From Methylocella silvestris BL2 (GTDB lineage Bacteria > Pseudomonadota > Alphaproteobacteria > Rhizobiales > Beijerinckiaceae), in NCBI RefSeq assembly GCF_000021745.1, contig NC_011666.1, forward strand, positions 2,817,001-2,881,000: a DNA stretch of 64,000 nt, written 5' to 3'. Each line of letters starts with the position of its first letter. The stretch's first letter is position 1. Below the pieces are notes generated by a model that did no database searches, had not been told where the DNA came from, and was given only the letters and a program-made list of their open reading frames with translations. Shown piece by piece: positions 8,930-18,285 of the stretch. The position numbers and the translations under genes were made by a program.

Positions 8930-10276
8930 TTGAATGGGTTAGAGGGTTCCGCGCCGATCGGGCGCAGCGGAGATACGATCTTCGCCGTCGCCTCGGGCGC
9001 CGGGCGCGCGGCGGTTGCGATTCTGCGCCTTACGGGACCGGCCAGCGGCGCGATTGTCAAGGCCGTCGCGGGACGCCTGCCGCCTCCTCGCGTCGCGACG
9101 CTGGCGACGTTCAGAGATCCGGCGACAGGCGAAGCGATCGATCAAGGGCTCGTCATTTTTTTTCAAGGTCCGCGCAGCTATACCGGCGAAGACAGCGCTG
9201 AATTTCACATCCATGGCGGGCGGGCGGTGGTCGCCGGGCTGATCGCGGCGATCGGCTCTTTCGAGGGCGCGCGCGCGGCGGAAGCGGGCGAATTTTCGCG
9301 CCGCGCCTTGATGAATGGCAAGCTGGATCTTGGACAGATCGAGGGGATCGGCGATCTTGTCGCCGCCGAAACCGCATCGCAGAGGCGTCAGGCGTTGCGG
9401 CAGACGGCGGGGATGCTGGGGCGGCGCGCCGGCGGCTGGCGGGCCGCCTTGATTGAAGCCTCCGCGCGGATTGCAGCCGACATCGATTTTTCCGATGAAG
9501 GCGATGTCGCCGCGGCGCCCGCGCTCGACATCGCTCCCATCATCGCGCCTGTGCTTGCCGAATTGCGGGGCGAGCTTCATGCGGCCCGCGCCGGCGAGCG
9601 GATCAGGGAGGGGCTGACCATCGTTATCGCCGGGCCGCCCAACGCGGGGAAATCGACGCTGCTCAACGCTCTGGCCCGCCGCGATGTGGCGATTGTATCG
9701 AAACACGCCGGAACCACGCGGGATGTGCTGGAGGTCGAACTTGATCTTGGCGGTTATGCCGCGGTGCTGATCGACACCGCGGGGCTGCGCGAGACGACCG
9801 ACCCGGTCGAGCAGATCGGCGTCTCGCGCGCTCTGGAGCGGGCGCAAAACGCCGATCTTGTGCTTTGGCTAAGCGAGCTTGGAGACTTTCAGGCGCCCGA
9901 CGCGAGATTGACCGACGCCGAGCTGTGGCAGGTCGCAACGAAAGCGGATCTGGCGCCGAGCGCGCAAGCGGAGGCGGCGCTTTGCATCAGCGCGGCGAGC
10001 GGCCTCAACCTCGATGTGTTGCTCGACCGGCTGGCGCAATTTGCCGCAGAAGCTGGCGGGGCGGGTCACGACGGCGTCATAACGCGAGAACGCCATCGGA
10101 AATCCATCGCCGAGGCGGAGAGCGCTTTGGCCCGCATCCTGTCGGATTCCGCGCCTGTGGAGATCGTCGCCGAGGATTTGCGGGCGGCTCTTTTCGCGCT
10201 GGAGAGACTCGTCGGCCGGGTTGATGTAGAAGACATCCTTGGCGATATTTTTTCACGGTTCTGCATCGGGAAATAG
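8930..10276 (+). CDS. mnmE: tRNA uridine-5-carboxymethylaminomethyl modification GTPase MnmE
   Basis: MnmE works with MnmG to modify the wobble uridine of certain tRNAs. The product shows the N-terminal formyl-THF-binding domain (DTIFAVASGAGRAAVAILRLTGP), the G-domain P-loop GPPNAGKSTLLNAL, the switch motif GTTRDVLEVE, the DTAGLR box, and the terminal FCIGK with the conserved Cys. The TTG at 8930 has GGGAG upstream and gives 448 residues, the usual length. Upstream ATG (8879) and TTG (8867) would add an odd N-terminal extension. MnmG follows after a parS site. Confidence 0.95.
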   Translation: MNGLEGSAPIGRSGDTIFAVASGAGRAAVAILRLTGPASGAIVKAVAGRLPPPRVATLATFRDPATGEAIDQGLVIFFQGPRSYTGEDSAEFHIHGGRAVVAGLIAAIGSFEGARAAEAGEFSRRALMNGKLDLGQIEGIGDLVAAETASQRRQALRQTAGMLGRRAGGWRAALIEASARIAADIDFSDEGDVAAAPALDIAPIIAPVLAELRGELHAARAGERIREGLTIVIAGPPNAGKSTLLNALARRDVAIVSKHAGTTRDVLEVELDLGGYAAVLIDTAGLRETTDPVEQIGVSRALERAQNADLVLWLSELGDFQAPDARLTDAELWQVATKADLAPSAQAEAALCISAASGLNLDVLLDRLAQFAAEAGGAGHDGVITRERHRKSIAEAESALARILSDSAPVEIVAEDLRAALFALERLVGRVDVEDILGDIFSRFCIGK

Positions 10277-10279
10277 GCC

Positions 10280-10295
10280 TGTTTCACGTGAAACA
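10280..10295. promoter_or_regulatory. parS centromere site 1
   Basis: TGTTTCACGTGAAACA is a perfect 16-bp palindrome matching the bacterial parS consensus bound by ParB. It lies between the mnmE stop and the mnmG start and is flanked by one more complementary C/G pair on each side. parA and parB are 2.6-3.6 kb downstream, the normal arrangement near the replication origin. Confidence 0.92.
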
Positions 10296-10315
10296 GGGCG
10301 AAGGATTAGTGGGCA

Positions 10316-12178
10316 ATGCGAGTGGCGTTTGACGTGATCGTGGTCGGCGGCGGCCATGCGGGGTGCGAAGCCGCTGCGGCCGCCGCGCGGATGGGCGCAA
10401 AAACGGCGCTGCTGACCCATTCGCGCGCCACCATCGGCATCATGTCCTGCAATCCGGCAATCGGCGGCCTGGGCAAGGGTCATCTCGTCCGCGAGATCGA
10501 CGCCTTGGACGGTCTGATGGGCCGCGTCGCCGATGCCGCGGGCATCCAGTTCAGGGTGCTCAACCGCGCCAAAGGACCCGCCGTCCGTGGCCCGCGCGCG
10601 CAGGCCGACCGCGCGCTTTACCGCAAGGCGATGCGGGCCGCTCTGGCCGAGACGGCCAATCTCTCGATCGTCGAAGGCGAAGCCGCTGATCTTCGCATCG
10701 AAAATGGGGAAGTCACGGGCATCGTGACCGCTGACGGCCGGGCGTTATCGTGCCGCGCCGCGGTCATTACAACCGGCACGTTTTTGCGCGGCGTGATCCA
10801 TCGCGGCAAAGTCACAATGGCGGCCGGCCGGATCGGTGAAAATCCGGCGATCCGGCTTGGCGAGACGCTGGAAGCGCGTGGCTTTGCTATGGGTCGCTTG
10901 AAAACGGGAACCCCGCCGAGGCTCGATGGCAAAACCATCGATTGGGCCGGGCTCGACCGTCAGGCGCCCGATCCCGATCCGCAGCCTTTTTCCACTTTGA
11001 CCGCGAGCATCGTCAACCCGCAGATCGATTGCTTCATTACACATACGACAGTGGCGACGCATAAGGTCATTCGAGACAACATTGGCCAGTCGCCGGTCTA
11101 TTCAGGCGCGATTGGCGGACGTGGGCCGCGCTATTGTCCGTCGATCGAAGACAAGGTCGTTCGCTTCGAGGATCGCAACTCGCATCAGATTTTCCTGGAG
11201 CCGGAGGGGCTCGACGACGACACCATTTATCCGAATGGAATTTCGACCTCCTTGCCCGAGGAGGTGCAGGACGCCTTCCTTCGCACCATCCCCGGGTTGG
11301 AGCGGGTGGCTGTGCTGCAACCCGGCTATGCGATCGAATATGATTTTATCGATCCGCGTGAATTGAAATCCACGCTGGAAACCAAAAAACTGGGGGGCCT
11401 TTTTCTCGCCGGCCAGATCAACGGCACCACGGGCTATGAGGAGGCGGCGGCCCAGGGACTTGCGGCGGGATTGAACGCTGCTGCGCGGGCGGGCGGCGGC
11501 GCGCCGATCCTTTTTGAGAGGTCAGAGGCCTATCTCGGCGTCATGATCGACGATCTCGTCTGTCGCGGCGTCACCGAGCCCTATCGGATGTTTACGTCAC
11601 GGGCTGAATACAGGCTGTCGCTCCGCGCCGACAATGCCGATCAGCGTCTGACGGGGGCCGGACTGAAATGGGGATGTATCGGTATGGAGCGGTCGTCCGC
11701 CTTTCGGACCAAAATGGCGGCGCTCCAGCATGCGCGCGGATTGCTTGAGGGCTTCAATCTGACGCCGAACGAAGCGGCGCAGCATGGACTGAAGATCAAT
11801 CACGACGGGGTCCGTCGCGGCGCCTTTGAGCTTCTGGCTCTTGCCGACACATCCTTGGCAAAACTACAGGCGATTTGGCCGGAACTCAGAGAGATAGAGC
11901 CTTCGATCGCTGAACAAATCGAAATTGACGCCAAATATGCGGTTTATCTCGATCGGCAGAAACGGGATATTGAGGCGGCGCGCCGGGATGAAGCTCTGCT
12001 CATTCCTGACTCTGTCGATTACGATCTCCTCACCGGACTTTCGACCGAGATTCGAGGACGGCTCAGGCAAATTCGGCCCCGCAGCCTGGCGCAGGCGAGC
12101 CGCATTGAAGGCATGACGCCGGTTGCGATGACGCTGCTGGCGGCGACCGTGCGGCGCGTGGGCGCCGACTCAAATTGA
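10316..12178 (+). CDS. mnmG: tRNA uridine-5-carboxymethylaminomethyl modification enzyme MnmG (GidA)
   Basis: This 620-residue flavoprotein is the FAD-binding partner of MnmE. It has the dinucleotide loop [11 protein letters not shown] at the N-terminus, the [23 protein letters not shown] segment typical of the family, the GTPPRLDG motif, and [17 protein letters not shown] in the FAD-binding region. The C-terminal helical domain ends in the usual manner. It starts at ATG 10316 and ends by overlapping the rsmG start. Length and order are typical of the alphaproteobacterial mnmE-mnmG-rsmG block. Confidence 0.97.
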   Translation: MRVAFDVIVVGGGHAGCEAAAAAARMGAKTALLTHSRATIGIMSCNPAIGGLGKGHLVREIDALDGLMGRVADAAGIQFRVLNRAKGPAVRGPRAQADRALYRKAMRAALAETANLSIVEGEAADLRIENGEVTGIVTADGRALSCRAAVITTGTFLRGVIHRGKVTMAAGRIGENPAIRLGETLEARGFAMGRLKTGTPPRLDGKTIDWAGLDRQAPDPDPQPFSTLTASIVNPQIDCFITHTTVATHKVIRDNIGQSPVYSGAIGGRGPRYCPSIEDKVVRFEDRNSHQIFLEPEGLDDDTIYPNGISTSLPEEVQDAFLRTIPGLERVAVLQPGYAIEYDFIDPRELKSTLETKKLGGLFLAGQINGTTGYEEAAAQGLAAGLNAAARAGGGAPILFERSEAYLGVMIDDLVCRGVTEPYRMFTSRAEYRLSLRADNADQRLTGAGLKWGCIGMERSSAFRTKMAALQHARGLLEGFNLTPNEAAQHGLKINHDGVRRGAFELLALADTSLAKLQAIWPELREIEPSIAEQIEIDAKYAVYLDRQKRDIEAARRDEALLIPDSVDYDLLTGLSTEIRGRLRQIRPRSLAQASRIEGMTPVAMTLLAATVRRVGADSN

Positions 12179-12834
12179 GCCTTGTGAAGGAAACAGGCGG
12201 CCTAAATCTCTCTCGCCTGCGGGGACTCCATCCGCGTCTGGCGGAGCTCCCGGATGTTACATTGCGCCGGCTGGCGCTCTACGAAGCTCTGTTGCGCAAA
12301 TGGCAGGGTTCGATCAATCTCGTCGCGAAATCGACCCTTGATGACATCTGGATTCGGCATTTTGTCGATTCGCTGCAAGTGTCGGCGGCGGCGCCGCAAG
12401 CGCGGCGTTGGGTGGATTTGGGTTCCGGGGGTGGATTTCCCGGACTTGTCACGGCGATTCGCTACGCCGACGACCCGAGCGCGGAAATCCATTTGATCGA
12501 GTCCGACCAGCGCAAATGCGCTTTCCTGCGGACTGTTTCACGTGAAACAGGCGCCCACGCCATCGTCCATTGCGGACGGATCGAGGACATAGCGGCGGCC
12601 CTCGACGCGCCCTTTGACGCAGTCAGCGCGCGCGCTTTAGCGCCATTTTCCCAATTGCTGCATTATGCCGAAAGATTTCTCGAAAAGGGCGCGATCGGCG
12701 TGTTTTCCAAGGGAGAACAGGCCGAGGCGGAATTGACGGGCCTAAGCGCCGCAGCTAGATATCAGATAGCCAGCGTGGCAAGCGAGACCTCTGATTCGGC
12801 GCGGCTGATCATCGTGCGGCGCCGCGTCGATTGA
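12175..12834 (+). CDS. rsmG: 16S rRNA (guanine527-N7)-methyltransferase RsmG (GidB)
   Basis: RsmG methylates G527 of 16S rRNA using S-adenosylmethionine. Visible family marks are [22 protein letters not shown], the SAM-binding [14 protein letters not shown], the [14 protein letters not shown] segment, and [11 protein letters not shown]. The TTG at 12175 overlaps the mnmG stop; a GTG at 12184 is an alternative start only three codons later. A parS palindrome is embedded in the coding sequence, encoding the RTVSRETGA stretch. Loss of this gene is known to give low-level streptomycin resistance in other bacteria. Confidence 0.94.
   Translation: MSLVKETGGLNLSRLRGLHPRLAELPDVTLRRLALYEALLRKWQGSINLVAKSTLDDIWIRHFVDSLQVSAAAPQARRWVDLGSGGGFPGLVTAIRYADDPSAEIHLIESDQRKCAFLRTVSRETGAHAIVHCGRIEDIAAALDAPFDAVSARALAPFSQLLHYAERFLEKGAIGVFSKGEQAEAELTGLSAAARYQIASVASETSDSARLIIVRRRVD
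12534..12549. promoter_or_regulatory. parS centromere site 2 (inside rsmG)
   Basis: A second exact copy of TGTTTCACGTGAAACA lies within rsmG, 2.25 kb from the first and about 370 bases before parA. A 16-bp palindrome repeated exactly in two places near parAB, once inside a gene, is best explained as ParB nucleation sites. Confidence 0.92.
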
Positions 12835-12915
12835 TGGCGGCCGCAAGCTCAAATCTGCCGCTCATTCTCAAAAATCGGTCGCGTCGCGGCTGTGTGCTCT
12901 TTCGCGGGAGTTTCC

Positions 12916-13740
12916 GTGGCTCCTCCACCGCATCATTTGCGCGTTCTTGTTCTCGCCAACCAGAAAGGCGGCGTGGGCAAGACCACCACGGCGATCAATC
13001 TTGGCACGGCGCTCGCCGCAATCGGCGAAAAAGTTCTTCTCATCGATCTCGATCCCCAGGGCAACGCCTCAACCGGTCTTGGCGTTGAGCGCCGTAGCCG
13101 CCGCGTCTCGACCTATGACGTCATGATGGGTGCGGAATCGCTGAAGAAAGTGATGCAGCCGACCGCGGTGCCCGGTCTCTCGATCGCGCCCTCAACGCTT
13201 GACCTCCTCGGCGTCGAGCTTGAGATTGCCGGCCGCAAGGATCGCGCCCTTCGTCTCAAAAACGCCATTGCGCGCTTCGTCGAGGATCAACAGGGCGAGC
13301 CGCCGTCCGAGCGCTTCACCTATGCGTTGGTCGATTGTCCGCCCTCGCTGAACCTGCTGACAATGAATGCGATGACGGCCGCCGATAGCGTCGTCGTGCC
13401 GCTGCAATGCGAGTTCTTCGCGCTGGAGGGCCTGTCGCAACTGCTGGCGACGGTCGATCAGGTGCGCTCCACGCTCAACCCTGCCTTGACCATTCATGGC
13501 ATCGTTTTGACCATGTTCGATTCGCGCAATAGCCTCGCCGCGCAGGTGGTCGCCGATGTGCGGAGTTTCATGGGCGATAAGGTCTATGACACTGTCATCC
13601 CGCGCAATGTCCGTATCTCGGAGGCGCCGTCGCACGGCAAGCCCGTGCTGCTTTACGATCTGAAATGCGCCGGAAGCCAAGCCTATCTGAAACTCGCCTC
13701 GGAAGTGATCCAGCGTGAGCGGCTCTTTCGCGCGGCTTGA
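12916..13740 (+). CDS. parA: Chromosome partitioning ATPase ParA
   Basis: ParA is a deviant Walker ATPase that moves ParB-parS complexes. The deviant P-loop is NQKGGVGKTTTAINLG, followed by LLIDLDPQGNASTGLG and the DCPPSLNLLTMNAMTAAD switch region. It is about 274 residues from the GTG at 12916, which has GGGAG six bases upstream; the frame is open a little further back to 12892. It lies between rsmG and parB, with about 105 bases before the parB start. Confidence 0.95.
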   Translation: MAPPPHHLRVLVLANQKGGVGKTTTAINLGTALAAIGEKVLLIDLDPQGNASTGLGVERRSRRVSTYDVMMGAESLKKVMQPTAVPGLSIAPSTLDLLGVELEIAGRKDRALRLKNAIARFVEDQQGEPPSERFTYALVDCPPSLNLLTMNAMTAADSVVVPLQCEFFALEGLSQLLATVDQVRSTLNPALTIHGIVLTMFDSRNSLAAQVVADVRSFMGDKVYDTVIPRNVRISEAPSHGKPVLLYDLKCAGSQAYLKLASEVIQRERLFRAA

Positions 13741-13845
13741 GGTTTAATCACCCAAGAGCCGCTCGTTTAATAAGTATTTGTTATAATGCATGTTTTCCGA
13801 ACGGGCGGAGCCTTCTCGGGAAAATCGAGCCTAAGGAGAGCGTCG

Positions 13846-14730
13846 ATGATGAAACAAGCGAAAGCGGCCGAAGAGGCGAGGCCCCGCCTCGGACGCGGGC
13901 TTGCCGCTCTCATCGGCGAGGCGGCGGAGCCTGCGGGGGACGCCCGCTCGCGCGGCCAGAAGAAGGCGCCGATCGAATTCTTGCGGCCCAATCCGCGCAA
14001 TCCGCGCCGCGCTTTCGATGAGGCCGAGCTTGAGGATCTGGCGTCCTCGATCCGGGAAAAGGGCGTCATTCAGCCGATCCTGGTGCGGCCGGCGAAAAAT
14101 CTCGTCGACGCCTATGAGATCATCGCCGGCGAAAGGCGCTGGCGCGCCGCGCAGCGCGCGGGTCTGCATGAAGTGCCGATCGTGGTCGTCGAGGCGACGG
14201 ACGCCGAGGCGCTCGAACTCGCCATTATCGAAAACGTCCAGCGCAGCGATCTCAATGCGCTCGAGGAAGCAGCCGGCTATGAGCGGCTCGGCGCCGAATT
14301 CAGCTATTCACACGCGGACATTGCGCGGCTCATCGGCAAAAGCCGCAGCCATGTCGCCAATACGATGCGGCTCACGAAGCTGCCGGAGCGCACGCGTGCG
14401 CTTCTCGCGGAAGGGCGTCTCACCGCCGGTCACGCCCGCGCTTTGTTGATGATCGACCAGCCGGATCAGGTGGCTGAGCGCATCGTCGCCGAGGGTTTGA
14501 GCGTCCGCGACGTCGAGCGGCTCCTGCAGGAAAAGGGCGATACGTCGAAGCGCGGCGGGCCGCGCAAGGCTGAGAAAGATCCAAACACGCGCGCGCTCGA
14601 ATTGGCGCTTTCGACGGGGCTTGGCCTCAAGGTGACGATCGCGGCCGCTGGCGAACGCGGCGAGTTGCGTATCGCCTATCTGACGCTGGAGCAGCTTGAC
14701 GCTGTCGTGCGCCGCCTCAACCCGGGATAA
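13846..14730 (+). CDS. parB: Chromosome partitioning protein ParB
   Basis: ParB binds parS and loads onto DNA as a CTP-dependent clamp. The N-terminal LGRGLAALIGE is the ParA-interacting stretch. The CTP-binding ParB/Srx region includes NPRNPRR and the box GERRWRAAQRAG, and a helix-turn-helix follows (YSHADIARLIGKSRSHVANTM). The C-terminal dimerisation end is present. Two adjacent ATGs (13846, 13849) follow an AAGGAGAG ribosome site; the upstream open frame to 13786 is not needed. holA, which often follows in relatives, is absent here. Confidence 0.95.
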   Translation: MMKQAKAAEEARPRLGRGLAALIGEAAEPAGDARSRGQKKAPIEFLRPNPRNPRRAFDEAELEDLASSIREKGVIQPILVRPAKNLVDAYEIIAGERRWRAAQRAGLHEVPIVVVEATDAEALELAIIENVQRSDLNALEEAAGYERLGAEFSYSHADIARLIGKSRSHVANTMRLTKLPERTRALLAEGRLTAGHARALLMIDQPDQVAERIVAEGLSVRDVERLLQEKGDTSKRGGPRKAEKDPNTRALELALSTGLGLKVTIAAAGERGELRIAYLTLEQLDAVVRRLNPG

Positions 14731-15119
14731 GCGCCGCGCTGCGCAATCGGCGGCCTTCAGCTTGCTGTGTGTTGCAACGATGGTGGGGGGCTCGACTCAA
14801 CATTTGTGAAGTCGAACGATTGCCGCCGGGCGGGGCGTGACGCCAGCCGTAAAAAGCCTGTAGCTTTTCGGCAAGGCGCATTGATCGACAACGCGTCTAC
14901 TTGACATGACAGTCATCATACTAAGATGCTTCGCCGCATGGAGACGGCGGCGGCGCTGTAGAACGCGATCGCTCCAAATTTAACGAGATCGCGCTCATTT
15001 TCGGCGAAGAGGGATTGTTGTTTCGATCACCGGACGTCCGCTTCTGAATGTCCGATGATCTGGATCCCTTTTGCCCCGCGAACCGTGGGGCCGCGCCGCT
15101 GAGCGGCGGCGCGCATAGA
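14731..15119. other. Intergenic region without a supported gene
   Basis: This 389-base gap lies between parB and the end of bfr. It holds a weak AAAAGC/GCTTTT hairpin near 14850, a TTGACA hexamer at 14901 overlapping the palindrome ATGACAGTCAT (14906-14916), and a GC-rich hairpin near 15090-15115 that may end the bfr transcript. I found no convincing reading frame. Confidence 0.5.
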
Positions 15120-15605
15120 CTACAAATCTTCCGACAGCTTGCCGATGTGTTTCTGGCTGTAGAGCTGCACGCCAACCTGCCGAATCAACTCCTGCTGCGT
15201 CTCGAGGAAGTCGATATGATGTTCCTCGTCGATCAGTAGCGCGTCGTAAAGCTCCTTGGTGACGCGGTCGTGCACGCTGATGCAATATTCGGCCGCCTCG
15301 GTGTAGAGCGAGCGCGCGCCGAGCTCGGCGGCGAGGTCGCAGGACAAGATCTCTTCGACCGACTGTCCAATGCGCAGCGGATCCAGAACCTGCATGTTCG
15401 GGAATCCCTCAAGGAACAGAATGCGCGCGGTGATCTTGTCGGCGTGGCGCATTTCTTCGATGGATTCCTCGCGCCACTGCTTGGCGAGATCCTTGAAGCC
15501 CCAATTGTCCAGGATGCGGAAATGCAGCCAATATTGATTGATCGCCGTCAGTTCGCTGCGCAGGCTGCGATTTAGATAGTCGATGACTCTGTCGTCACCC
15601 TTCAT
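15120..15605 (-). CDS. bfr: Bacterioferritin
   Basis: This 161-residue haem-containing ferritin stores iron in a 24-mer shell. All expected ligands are seen: ferroxidase Glu18, Glu51, His54, Glu94, Glu127 and His130, plus the haem-binding Met52. Length is that of the family. The start at 15605 follows a GGGAG ribosome site (complement of the plus-strand ctccc just upstream). No bacterioferritin-associated ferredoxin gene lies next to it. The upstream region carries an iron-control-element-like palindrome, consistent with control by Irr in this order of bacteria. Confidence 0.96.
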   Translation of the reverse strand: MKGDDRVIDYLNRSLRSELTAINQYWLHFRILDNWGFKDLAKQWREESIEEMRHADKITARILFLEGFPNMQVLDPLRIGQSVEEILSCDLAAELGARSLYTEAAEYCISVHDRVTKELYDALLIDEEHHIDFLETQQELIRQVGVQLYSQKHIGKLSEDL

Positions 15606-15668
15606 ATTAGAACTCCCAAAATTTCAGCGGCGTCGAGCGTGAGGCTGGCGGCGACTGCGTCCTTCATT

Positions 15669-15685
15669 TCTAGACAGATTCTAAA
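15669..15685. promoter_or_regulatory. Candidate iron control element (Irr box) upstream of bfr
   Basis: TCTAGACAGATTCTAAA resembles the palindromic ICE motif, roughly TTTAGAA-x-x-x-TTCTAAA, recognised by Irr in Rhizobiales, differing at about three positions. It is centred some 70 bases upstream of the bfr start, where repression in iron-poor cells would be expected. A weaker half-site (TTTCTAGA) lies at about 15717. The consensus is recalled, not computed. Confidence 0.55.
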
Positions 15686-15871
15686 ATAGAGCCCGCGCCA
15701 ACCGTTGCGCAAGCCATTTCTAGATAAAATACAGCGATAGTCGATATCGCGCCGGCGCGCCATGAGCGGCTGCGAGGCTCTGGCTCGTATTAAGATTCGA
15801 ATGATCTCAGACAGCGGAAGGCAATTTTCATCTGACAAGTTTCGTTTGACGAACGCGCAGGGAGCGATTTG

Positions 15872-17698
15872 ATGGCGGCGCCAAAGAGGAAATTCAAGTT
15901 CGACCCCGATTCGATCGGAAAGGCCGGGCCGGTGAAATCCATCGCGGAGGCGGGGCGCCGCGCGTCAGGCGATCTCGTCGCAAAGACCTTGGCGAATACC
16001 GGCGACCTCAAAGCGCAGGACGAATCGTTTAGGCTGCTGTTCGAGGGCGGCCCTATCCCCACGGCTTTGTGCGATCCGGAGTCGGCGCGATTTCTCGTCG
16101 TCAATGACGCGGCGGCCGCGCTGTGGGGGTTTTCGGCGTCCGAGTTGCTGGCGATGACGGCTTTCGACATCACGCCCGAGGAGGATTGGGAGGAGGTGCG
16201 GGCCTTTGCAACGCGCGATCCGGAAAGCGCGGCGAACCCGCGCGTCGGTCGCCATCTCAGATCCGACCGAAGCGTGATCCACGTCGTCGTGCATTCCCGC
16301 GCGATCGTCTTTCGCGACGGCCCGGCCATTCTCGTCACCATCATAGACGTCACGGACAAGCAGCGCGCCGAGCTTCGACTGGCGCATCTTGAGCATCATG
16401 ACGCGCTGACAGATCTGCCCAATCGCGCGCTCTTCCGCATCAGGCTCGACGAGGCTTTGTCGCGTCTCGACTCCGGGCAGGGTGAAATCGCCGTGCTTTA
16501 TCTCGATCTGGATCAGTTCAAGGCGATCAACGACACGCTTGGCCACACGGTCGGCGACGCGCTGCTTCGCGCTGTCGCGGATCGGCTGCGCGCCTGTCTG
16601 CGCCCGGGCGATACGCTGGCGCGTTTCGGCGGGGACGAATTCGCTTTTCTCTGCGGGCGCCTTGCCGGACCGGATGAAGCCGGCAAGCTCGCCTCTTTGA
16701 TTGTGGATGAGGTGGGCGGCCCCTATGTCATCCAGGGTCATTGCGTCGAAATCGGCGCCAGCATTGGCGTTGCGATGGCCCCCGGGGACGGGCGCGACTC
16801 GGATTTGCTCCTGAAACACGCGGATATGGCGTTGTACCGGGCGAAAGAAGAGGGACGGCGCGCGTTTCGCTTCTTCGAGCCCGAGATGGACGCGCGGGCG
16901 CAGGCGCGGCGACAGCTTGAGGCCGATCTTCGCCAAGCTCTCATCGCCTCCGAGTTCGAGCTGCATTATCAGCCCCTCGTCGCCTTGCAGACGGGCGCCA
17001 TCACCGGGTTCGAGGCGCTGTTGCGGTGGCGCCATCCGATCCGCGGCATGATTCCCCCGGCCGCCTTCATAGGCCTTGCGGAAGAAACCGGCCTGATTGT
17101 CCCGCTTGGCGAATGGGCGCTGCGCCAGGCTTGCGCCGAGGCGGCGAAATGGCCCAATCATCTCAAGGTCGCCGTCAATCTGTCGTCAGTGCAATTCAAG
17201 CGCGGCGATCTGATCCATTCGGTGCTGACCGCGCTCGCCAATTCCGGGCTGCCCGCCTCGCGGCTTGAGCTTGAGATCACCGAATCGATCCTGCTCGCTG
17301 AGAGCGAAGCCAATCTCGCGACCCTGCACAGAATGCGCAGCCTCGGGGTCAGCGTATCGATGGATGATTTTGGCATCGGCTATTCGAGCCTTAGCTATTT
17401 GCGCGCCTTCCCTTTCGACAAGATCAAGATCGACCGTTCCTTTGTGAGCGAACTTGGCCATGGATGCGGCTCCAGGGCGATCGTGCGCGCCGTCGCGGGC
17501 CTTGGCTCCAGCCTTGGCGTTTCGACAACGGCGGAAGGCGTCGAGACGAGCGAGCAACTCGCTTGGCTTCGCGCCGAAGGCTGCACGGAAATGCAGGGCT
17601 TTTACTTCAGCCCCCCGGTGCCCGCCAGCAAGATTGCGCCAATGTTAAAGGCCAATGAAACCGCCGATCCCCGATTCGCGCCTTTGCTCAAGCATTAG
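15872..17698 (+). CDS. PAS-GGDEF-EAL cyclic-di-GMP signalling protein
   Basis: This 608-residue protein has a PAS sensor domain (roughly residues 50-160), a GGDEF diguanylate cyclase domain with an intact signature RFGGDEFAFL, and an EAL phosphodiesterase domain with FEALLRWRHP, the LEITES motif and DDFGIGYSSLSYL. Both catalytic signatures look intact, so it may make or break c-di-GMP depending on the PAS input. No membrane segment is seen. An ATG at 15872 follows GGAGCG; the TTG one codon earlier is less likely. It stands alone and is divergent from bfr. Confidence 0.9.
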   Translation: MAAPKRKFKFDPDSIGKAGPVKSIAEAGRRASGDLVAKTLANTGDLKAQDESFRLLFEGGPIPTALCDPESARFLVVNDAAAALWGFSASELLAMTAFDITPEEDWEEVRAFATRDPESAANPRVGRHLRSDRSVIHVVVHSRAIVFRDGPAILVTIIDVTDKQRAELRLAHLEHHDALTDLPNRALFRIRLDEALSRLDSGQGEIAVLYLDLDQFKAINDTLGHTVGDALLRAVADRLRACLRPGDTLARFGGDEFAFLCGRLAGPDEAGKLASLIVDEVGGPYVIQGHCVEIGASIGVAMAPGDGRDSDLLLKHADMALYRAKEEGRRAFRFFEPEMDARAQARRQLEADLRQALIASEFELHYQPLVALQTGAITGFEALLRWRHPIRGMIPPAAFIGLAEETGLIVPLGEWALRQACAEAAKWPNHLKVAVNLSSVQFKRGDLIHSVLTALANSGLPASRLELEITESILLAESEANLATLHRMRSLGVSVSMDDFGIGYSSLSYLRAFPFDKIKIDRSFVSELGHGCGSRAIVRAVAGLGSSLGVSTTAEGVETSEQLAWLRAEGCTEMQGFYFSPPVPASKIAPMLKANETADPRFAPLLKH

Positions 17699-17900
17699 CT
17701 ATGCGCATTCTTTGGATCCCTTTGAGCCCAGCCGAGTTATGGAGCCGAAGCAATTGGATATACGCCATTGGTCAGAAGGGCGACAAAACGCTTGTAATCG
17801 TGTATTTTGTCGCCAAATTCGTCACGAGACGGCGGATTTGGCCGATTTCCTGAGCGAAATCCGCTCATCGGCGCCGATTTCGGATGACAAGGCTAAAGTT

Positions 17901-18134
17901 ATGGAACTGATCGACTTCTCTCAATTCACCAGCCGCCGGGCGGCGCGTGCGCAGCCGCGGGACAATGCGGCTGTGGCCGAGGCGCCCATTTTCGACCTTT
18001 GGGCGGACCTGCATAGCGCGAAGCCAGAGCCCGAGGCGGTCGAAGCACAGGTGATCGACATGGTCGAGGCTGACTTTTGGAATGATCTCCAGTTCCGCCT
18101 CGCCTATCCGACGCATCGCCTCCGCAGACATTAA
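17901..18134 (+). CDS. Small hypothetical protein
   Basis: This 77-residue product starts at ATG 17901 (MELIDFSQFTSRRAARAQ) behind an AAGG ribosome site. The frame extends upstream to 17655, but the upstream part overlaps the GGDEF-EAL gene and looks less protein-like. It is acidic in its middle (FDLWADLHSAKPEPEAVEAQ) and ends in basic residues. I recognise no family. It may be co-transcribed with the signalling gene. Confidence 0.45.
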   Translation: MELIDFSQFTSRRAARAQPRDNAAVAEAPIFDLWADLHSAKPEPEAVEAQVIDMVEADFWNDLQFRLAYPTHRLRRH

Positions 18135-18285
18135 GTCCGGCTCAGCGGCGCTGGTCCCGCGCCGAATCGGCGATGAACGCATTCGCGACATCGCGAATGC
18201 GAAGGCGGGGTATTGTTTTCATTTCGATTTTAACGCCCCAGCGCCCGGGTCATTGAGCTAAGCGCCCGGGACCGGGGCGAGAGCG

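Noticed and set aside
15602..15838. 78-codon leftward frame upstream of bfr as a bacterioferritin-associated ferredoxin
   Set aside because: It lacks the paired cysteines of Bfd and covers the putative iron-control region.
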